DNA of 48,162 nucleotides, from contig NZ_FRAH01000022.1 in NCBI RefSeq assembly GCF_900142265.1, forward strand, positions 1 to 48,162, given 5' to 3'. Of this stretch, positions 45,580 to 48,162 are shown one piece after another (positions within the stretch are counted from its first letter, which is position 1; every line of letters starts with the position of its first letter). The stretch comes from Anaerotignum lactatifermentans DSM 14214 (GTDB taxonomy: Bacteria > Bacillota > Clostridia > Lachnospirales > Anaerotignaceae). Below the pieces are notes generated by a model. That model was not told where the DNA came from, made no database searches, and worked only from the letters and a program-made list of their open reading frames with translations. Both the position numbers and the translations under genes were made by a program.

Positions 45580-46752
45580 ATGGAAAAGTATAGCATTGTA
45601 AAGAAATCAAATAATCCTAAAGTGATAGCAATGCTATCAGGTGGAAAAGACAGTATTGCTGCCGTTATTTTATTAAAAAAGAGTGGAATTGATGTAACTG
45701 CTATTCACTTTGTTCATAAATGGGGAGCTGCTATTCCAACTGAAGAAGCAAAGAGAATATGTGCAGAGTATCAGATCCCATTAATTATTAAAGACTATAC
45801 AGAAGAGTTTTGCAATGCGGTCAATGGATATACTGCGGGGAGACCATGCTTACTTTGCAAAAAACAGATGTATAAAGTTTTGTTAAGTTATTTACAAAAT
45901 AATGAATTTGGTTGGTTGTGTATTGGCGATAATTCAAATGATAGAACGACAATTGCCAGAATTAAGCAATTTATAAATGATGGACATCCAGAAGATAATT
46001 TGTTGTGTAGTGCTTATTTTGGATCGGAGATGGGAATTGTTTTGCCAGAGGGCATGAAGGTTATTAGACCTTTAATTGATATGTCTGCAAAGGATATTGA
46101 GAACTTTTTTAGAAGAGAAAATATTGTAATCAAGAGAATTAATTCTACTGGAGATAAGTACTTTGAATATCACAGGGAGGGATGCCCGGTTCAGTTTGCA
46201 GATATTGGTGTTGAATTGAATGAAAAGTTGTATGCTGATTTGAAAAAGTATAATGATTGCATTACTGAGTTTGCTAGAGAAGAAGGTATTTTGGCATCAA
46301 TACATATGCCGTCTACATTTATAATTACGATTCCAAGGGGCCGTGAAGAACAAGCCTTAGACTATTTGGAAATGCATGGGCTATCTGTGAACAGGAATAT
46401 CAATTCTACAGACATACCAAGTTGGGAAGTTTTTATTGGCTACGTGTATGAATTAAATAGAAATTTATTAGATACAGGGGCATATGAAAAAGTATTTAAT
46501 AGATTCCTTGAAAGAATGGAATTGTACGGAGAAGGAAGAATAACCAAGCGACTAGATGATGTTACGGTTTGTACTTATACAGAAAAAGCTGCATCACTTG
46601 AGTTAATCTTTAACTTTAGTGACAACAAAGCAAGTATTACTTATTCATTTAATAATGACGCATTAAGCCGAAAGGATAAGCAGGTATTTGATAATTTGAT
46701 ACTTGAGATGTTTAGAACTAGGAAATATAAGGTAGTGAATGCTTGGATATGA
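45580..46752 (+). CDS. PP-loop sulfurtransferase, TtuA/TtcA-like
   Basis: A 390-residue N-type ATP pyrophosphatase. The PP-loop SGGKDS is at 20-25. GRPCLLCKK gives C90 and C93, and REGCPVQF gives C202. The arrangement CxxC plus a distant C-P is the [4Fe-4S] site of TtuA/NcsA-type thiolases, which adenylate a carbonyl and replace oxygen by sulfur. The last 150 residues are an extra domain I do not recognise. With the SufS-like and IscU-like proteins in the same operon, a dedicated thiolation step is likely. The tRNA-modifying members have no such neighbours, so the target may be a small molecule or nucleotide. This is the last gene of the operon. Confidence 0.8.
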   Translation: MEKYSIVKKSNNPKVIAMLSGGKDSIAAVILLKKSGIDVTAIHFVHKWGAAIPTEEAKRICAEYQIPLIIKDYTEEFCNAVNGYTAGRPCLLCKKQMYKVLLSYLQNNEFGWLCIGDNSNDRTTIARIKQFINDGHPEDNLLCSAYFGSEMGIVLPEGMKVIRPLIDMSAKDIENFFRRENIVIKRINSTGDKYFEYHREGCPVQFADIGVELNEKLYADLKKYNDCITEFAREEGILASIHMPSTFIITIPRGREEQALDYLEMHGLSVNRNINSTDIPSWEVFIGYVYELNRNLLDTGAYEKVFNRFLERMELYGEGRITKRLDDVTVCTYTEKAASLELIFNFSDNKASITYSFNNDALSRKDKQVFDNLILEMFRTRKYKVVNAWI

Positions 46753-46877
46753 ATGTAAGAGTCGATATTGAGAAACTTTTTCTGTAAATATATGACTGAA
46801 GGTTCTTCTATGAGGAGACCGTTTCAAGTTGGACCTGTTGACAAACTAAAGTGAAATGGTTTTCTGTGTTGTATACT
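46753..46877. other. Operon end and IS256-family end remnant
   Basis: No gene and no clear terminator. The 16 bases at 46815-46830 (GAGACCGTTTCAAGTT) occur again at 47404-47419, where they adjoin an IS256-family fragment, so a small IS end remnant is likely here. CTGTTGACAAAC at 46835-46846 is identical to the 12 bases just left of IS66 at 29142-29153. Confidence 0.45.
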
Positions 46878-46953
46878 GTAAGCGGTCGATAATAAGTTGC
46901 CTTGAAACATGAAAAAGGATGCTGTATAATGCCATCCTTTACTTTTTACTTGC
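46878..46953 (-). mobile_element. Solo inverted IS66 right end
   Basis: This 76-bp stretch is nearly the reverse complement of 32959-33034, the last bases of the IS66 tnpC gene and its right terminal repeat. It includes the hairpin and the tip (GTAAGCGGTCGATAATAAG). The rest of the second IS66 copy is gone. Its tip points towards the operon, as does that of the IS66 at 33034. Confidence 0.8.
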
Positions 46954-46960
46954 ATAAAGG

Positions 46961-47125
46961 TATGAAAAAAAGTCTGTAAATAAGATTCTTCTATGATAAG
47001 ACTGGGTGGAATGCTTTAAAATTAGGCACTCCACCTTTTGAACTGAACCCAAAAAGTTAGACAATATTTTCAAATTAAAATTGTTCAAGAAGCCAGAAGG
47101 GCTTGTTGTCTGTAAATTGCGAGGG
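46961..47125. repeat. 165-bp tandem repeat, copy 1
   Basis: Copy 1 of a direct repeat with an exact period of 165 bases (AGTCTG at 46971, 47136 and 47301). The unit holds an imperfect palindrome (GGTGGAATGC...GCACTCCACC) and a stretch GAACTGAACCCAAAAAGTTA that looks like an IS3-type terminal repeat. Confidence 0.85.
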
Positions 47126-47290
47126 TATGAAGAAAAGTCTGTAAATAAGATTCTTCTATGATAAGACTGGGTGGAATGCTTTAAAATTAGGCACTCCACC
47201 TTTTGAACTGAACCCAAAAAGTTAGACAATATTTTCAAATTAAAATTGTTCAAGAAGCCAGAAGGGCTTGTTGTCTGTAAATTGCGAGGG
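47126..47290. repeat. 165-bp tandem repeat, copy 2
   Basis: Nearly identical to copy 1 over the full 165 bases, differing in the first bases. Confidence 0.85.
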
Positions 47291-47402
47291 TATGAAGAAA
47301 AGTCTGTAAATAAGATTCTTCTATGATAAGACTGGGTGGAATACTTTGAAATTAAGCACTCCACCTTTGTTTTATATATATCATCCAAAAGATGGCATGT
47401 CA
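47291..47402. repeat. Repeat copy 3, with alternative tail
   Basis: The first 83 bases match copies 1 and 2. The remaining part (TTTTATATATATCATCC...GGCATGTCA) differs from them and instead matches copy 4 at 47881-47992. It includes a small hairpin (CATCCAAAAGATG). Confidence 0.8.
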
Positions 47403-47573
47403 AGAGACCGTTTCAAGTTTTGTGTAAAGTGAATAAACTGATATAAGATATGTCATTAGTTACTTTGGGCAGAGCCTATTTTTTTGAGGTTCTGCCTTTG
47501 TCTGTATTATAATGCAGTTTCCGGACATGTCAAGCAGGGCTGGTCAGTCCAGCCCTATCAGCCCGACCGCTGC
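47403..47573 (-). other. Non-coding end of an IS256-family remnant
   Basis: Holds the probable terminal repeat (GAGACCGTTTCAAGTTTTGT at 47404) and a hairpin (47536-47543 with 47549-47556) close to the transposase stop. No gene is present. Confidence 0.5.
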
Positions 47574-47880
47574 TTATAATCCTGACAGCCTTTCTTCAAA
47601 AAATATCTCCAGCTGCGAATGAATCTGGCCCCAATCCTGTCGGTGTCCGGTCCATTTTTTCGTGATATCCATCATAGCCAGATACAGCATTTTTAGGAGA
47701 CTTTCATCCGAAGGAAATACCGTCTTGGATTTCGTGACCTTCCGCAGCTGCCGGTTAAATCCCTCGATGGCATTCGTGGTATAGATCAGGCGGCGGACCG
47801 CTTCCGGATATTTGAAATAAGTCGAAAGATTTGCCCAGTTGTCTTTCCAGGATTTCGCGATTTTCGGATATTTTCGAGGG
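47574..47880 (-). pseudogene. 3' part of an IS256-family transposase, disrupted by a repeat
   Basis: The minus-strand frame encodes about 100 residues of a mutator-type transposase C-terminus: YPKIAKSWKDNW, then IYTTNAIEGFNRQLRKVTKS (with the region around the catalytic Glu) and WGQIHSQLEIFFEERL. It starts abruptly next to repeat copy 4; the N-terminal part is missing, so the gene is dead. The sequence is distinct from the IS256 at 30106-31449. Confidence 0.85.
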
Positions 47881-47992
47881 TATGAAGAAAAGTCTGTAAA
47901 TAAGATTCTTCTATGATAAGACTGGGTGGAATGCTTTGAAATGAAGCACTCCACCTTTGTTTTATATATACCATCCAAAAGATGGCATGTCA
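47881..47992. repeat. Repeat copy 4, next to the IS256-family transposase remnant
   Basis: A 112-bp copy almost identical to copy 3 (47291-47402), located 590 bases away and abutting transposase coding sequence at GAGGG/TATGAAG. It contains two hairpins (GGTGGAATGCTT with AAGCACTCCACC, one mismatch, and CCATC with GATGG). Confidence 0.8.
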
Positions 47993-47994
47993 AT

Positions 47995-48022
47995 AACAGG
48001 CGGCTTTTCCGCCTGTTTTAAC
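47995..48022 (+). terminator. Strong hairpin between IS remnants
   Basis: A perfect 9-bp GC-rich stem (47995-48003 with 48009-48017) with a CTTTT loop and T residues on the + side. It lies just after the stop of the minus-strand transposase fragment, where it may also act. Confidence 0.6.
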
Positions 48023-48035
48023 CAATCTGTTCTTT

Positions 48036-48162
48036 TTATTCTGGAAGCCGTCCTTCATACATAATACTTAATTCTCCGTAGACCTGACCCCAGTTCCGGA
48101 TGGTGGTTGTCCATTTTTTTGTGGCTTCAAAGGTAGCCAGATACAGGGCTTTCAGCAATGCT
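48036..48162 (-). CDS. C-terminal end of an IS256-family transposase, cut by the window edge
   Basis: The minus strand reads ALLKALYLATFEATKKW, then RNWGQVYGELSIMYEGRLPE and TAA at 48036-48038. This matches the C-terminus of IS256/mutator transposases and is related to, but different from, the fragment at 47574-47880. The rest lies outside the window, so it cannot be judged intact or broken. Confidence 0.75.
   Translation of the reverse strand, partial: ALLKALYLATFEATKKWTTTIRNWGQVYGELSIMYEGRLPE

Noticed and set aside
38963-46752. DNA phosphorothioation (Dnd) from the desulfurase plus PP-loop pair
   Set aside because: The PP-loop protein has TtuA-type cysteines, and no DndB, DndD or DndE-like genes are present.
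46961-47402. Tandem direct repeats as a CRISPR array
   Set aside because: The period is 165 bases with near-identical units and no short repeat/variable spacer pattern; no cas genes are present.
46939-47403. A 154-codon minus-strand open frame
   Set aside because: It is created by the tandem repeats (the same peptide recurs) and has no ribosome binding site or family resemblance.

Overview
The window looks like an accessory region from a low-GC Gram-positive bacterium, most likely a gut Clostridia/Lachnospiraceae-type genome. The evidence is AT-rich coding sequence, strong AGGAGG-like ribosome binding sites, a DUF3268 zinc-finger gene, and IS66 and IS256 elements of Firmicutes type. All intact genes are on the + strand. 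The only minus-strand coding remnants are IS256-family fragments at the right edge. No rRNA, tRNA or CRISPR array was seen.

Layout. (1) 1-3.5 kb: an unrecognised coding tail at the edge, then a HipA-like kinase, a DUF3268 zinc-finger protein overlapping a small sigma factor, and an unknown protein. (2) 3.8-15 kb: a tight three-gene operon with a 1399-residue protein whose N-terminus looks like tandem RNA polymerase alpha-CTD (helix-hairpin-helix) modules, a 1730-residue DEAD/DEAH helicase with a DUF1998-type C-terminus, and a NERD nuclease fused to an SF1 helicase. It resembles the large-helicase phage-defence systems (Druantia/DISARM relatives), but I cannot match it to a named type. (3) 15.5-16.7 kb: small cell-envelope or unknown genes. 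(4) 17-27 kb: a type III restriction-modification locus (Mod, Res) with a PLD-like/SNF2 helicase, a DUF4391 protein, a one-TM protein and a coiled-coil zinc-ribbon protein. A stand-alone SF1 helicase follows at 27.5 kb. (5) 29.15-33.03 kb: a degraded IS66 element split by an intact IS256 element with an 8-bp target duplication. (6) 33.1-46.75 kb: a closely packed operon with many overlapping start/stop codons. It encodes an HldE-like sugar kinase/nucleotidyltransferase, a GHMP kinase fused to a sugar-1-phosphate nucleotidyltransferase (broken by frameshift), a dTMP-kinase-like P-loop protein, an NTase-fold protein, a GT9 heptosyltransferase-like enzyme, a SufS-like desulfurase, an IscU/SufU-like scaffold fused to a nucleotidyltransferase, a membrane GT2, a radical SAM enzyme with CX5CX2C spacing, a PhnP-like cyclic phosphodiesterase, a P-loop kinase and a PP-loop sulfurtransferase with three TtuA-type cysteines. 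(7) 46.75-48.16 kb: IS debris, including an inverted IS66 end, 165-bp tandem repeats, a second copy of the repeat inside an IS256-family remnant, and another IS256-family 3' end.

How the parts fit. Regions 2 and 4 form a defence island. Region 6 reads as one pathway. Sugar phosphates are activated as nucleotide sugars and transferred by GT9/GT2. In parallel, a dedicated sulfur route (desulfurase, Fe-S scaffold, PP-loop thiolase) and a radical SAM enzyme modify a product whose cyclic phosphate may be opened by the PhnP-like enzyme. Region 6 lies between two IS66 right ends that face each other, so it may have been acquired as cargo. It is the best candidate here for an undescribed biosynthetic system; region 2 is the best candidate for an unclassified defence system.
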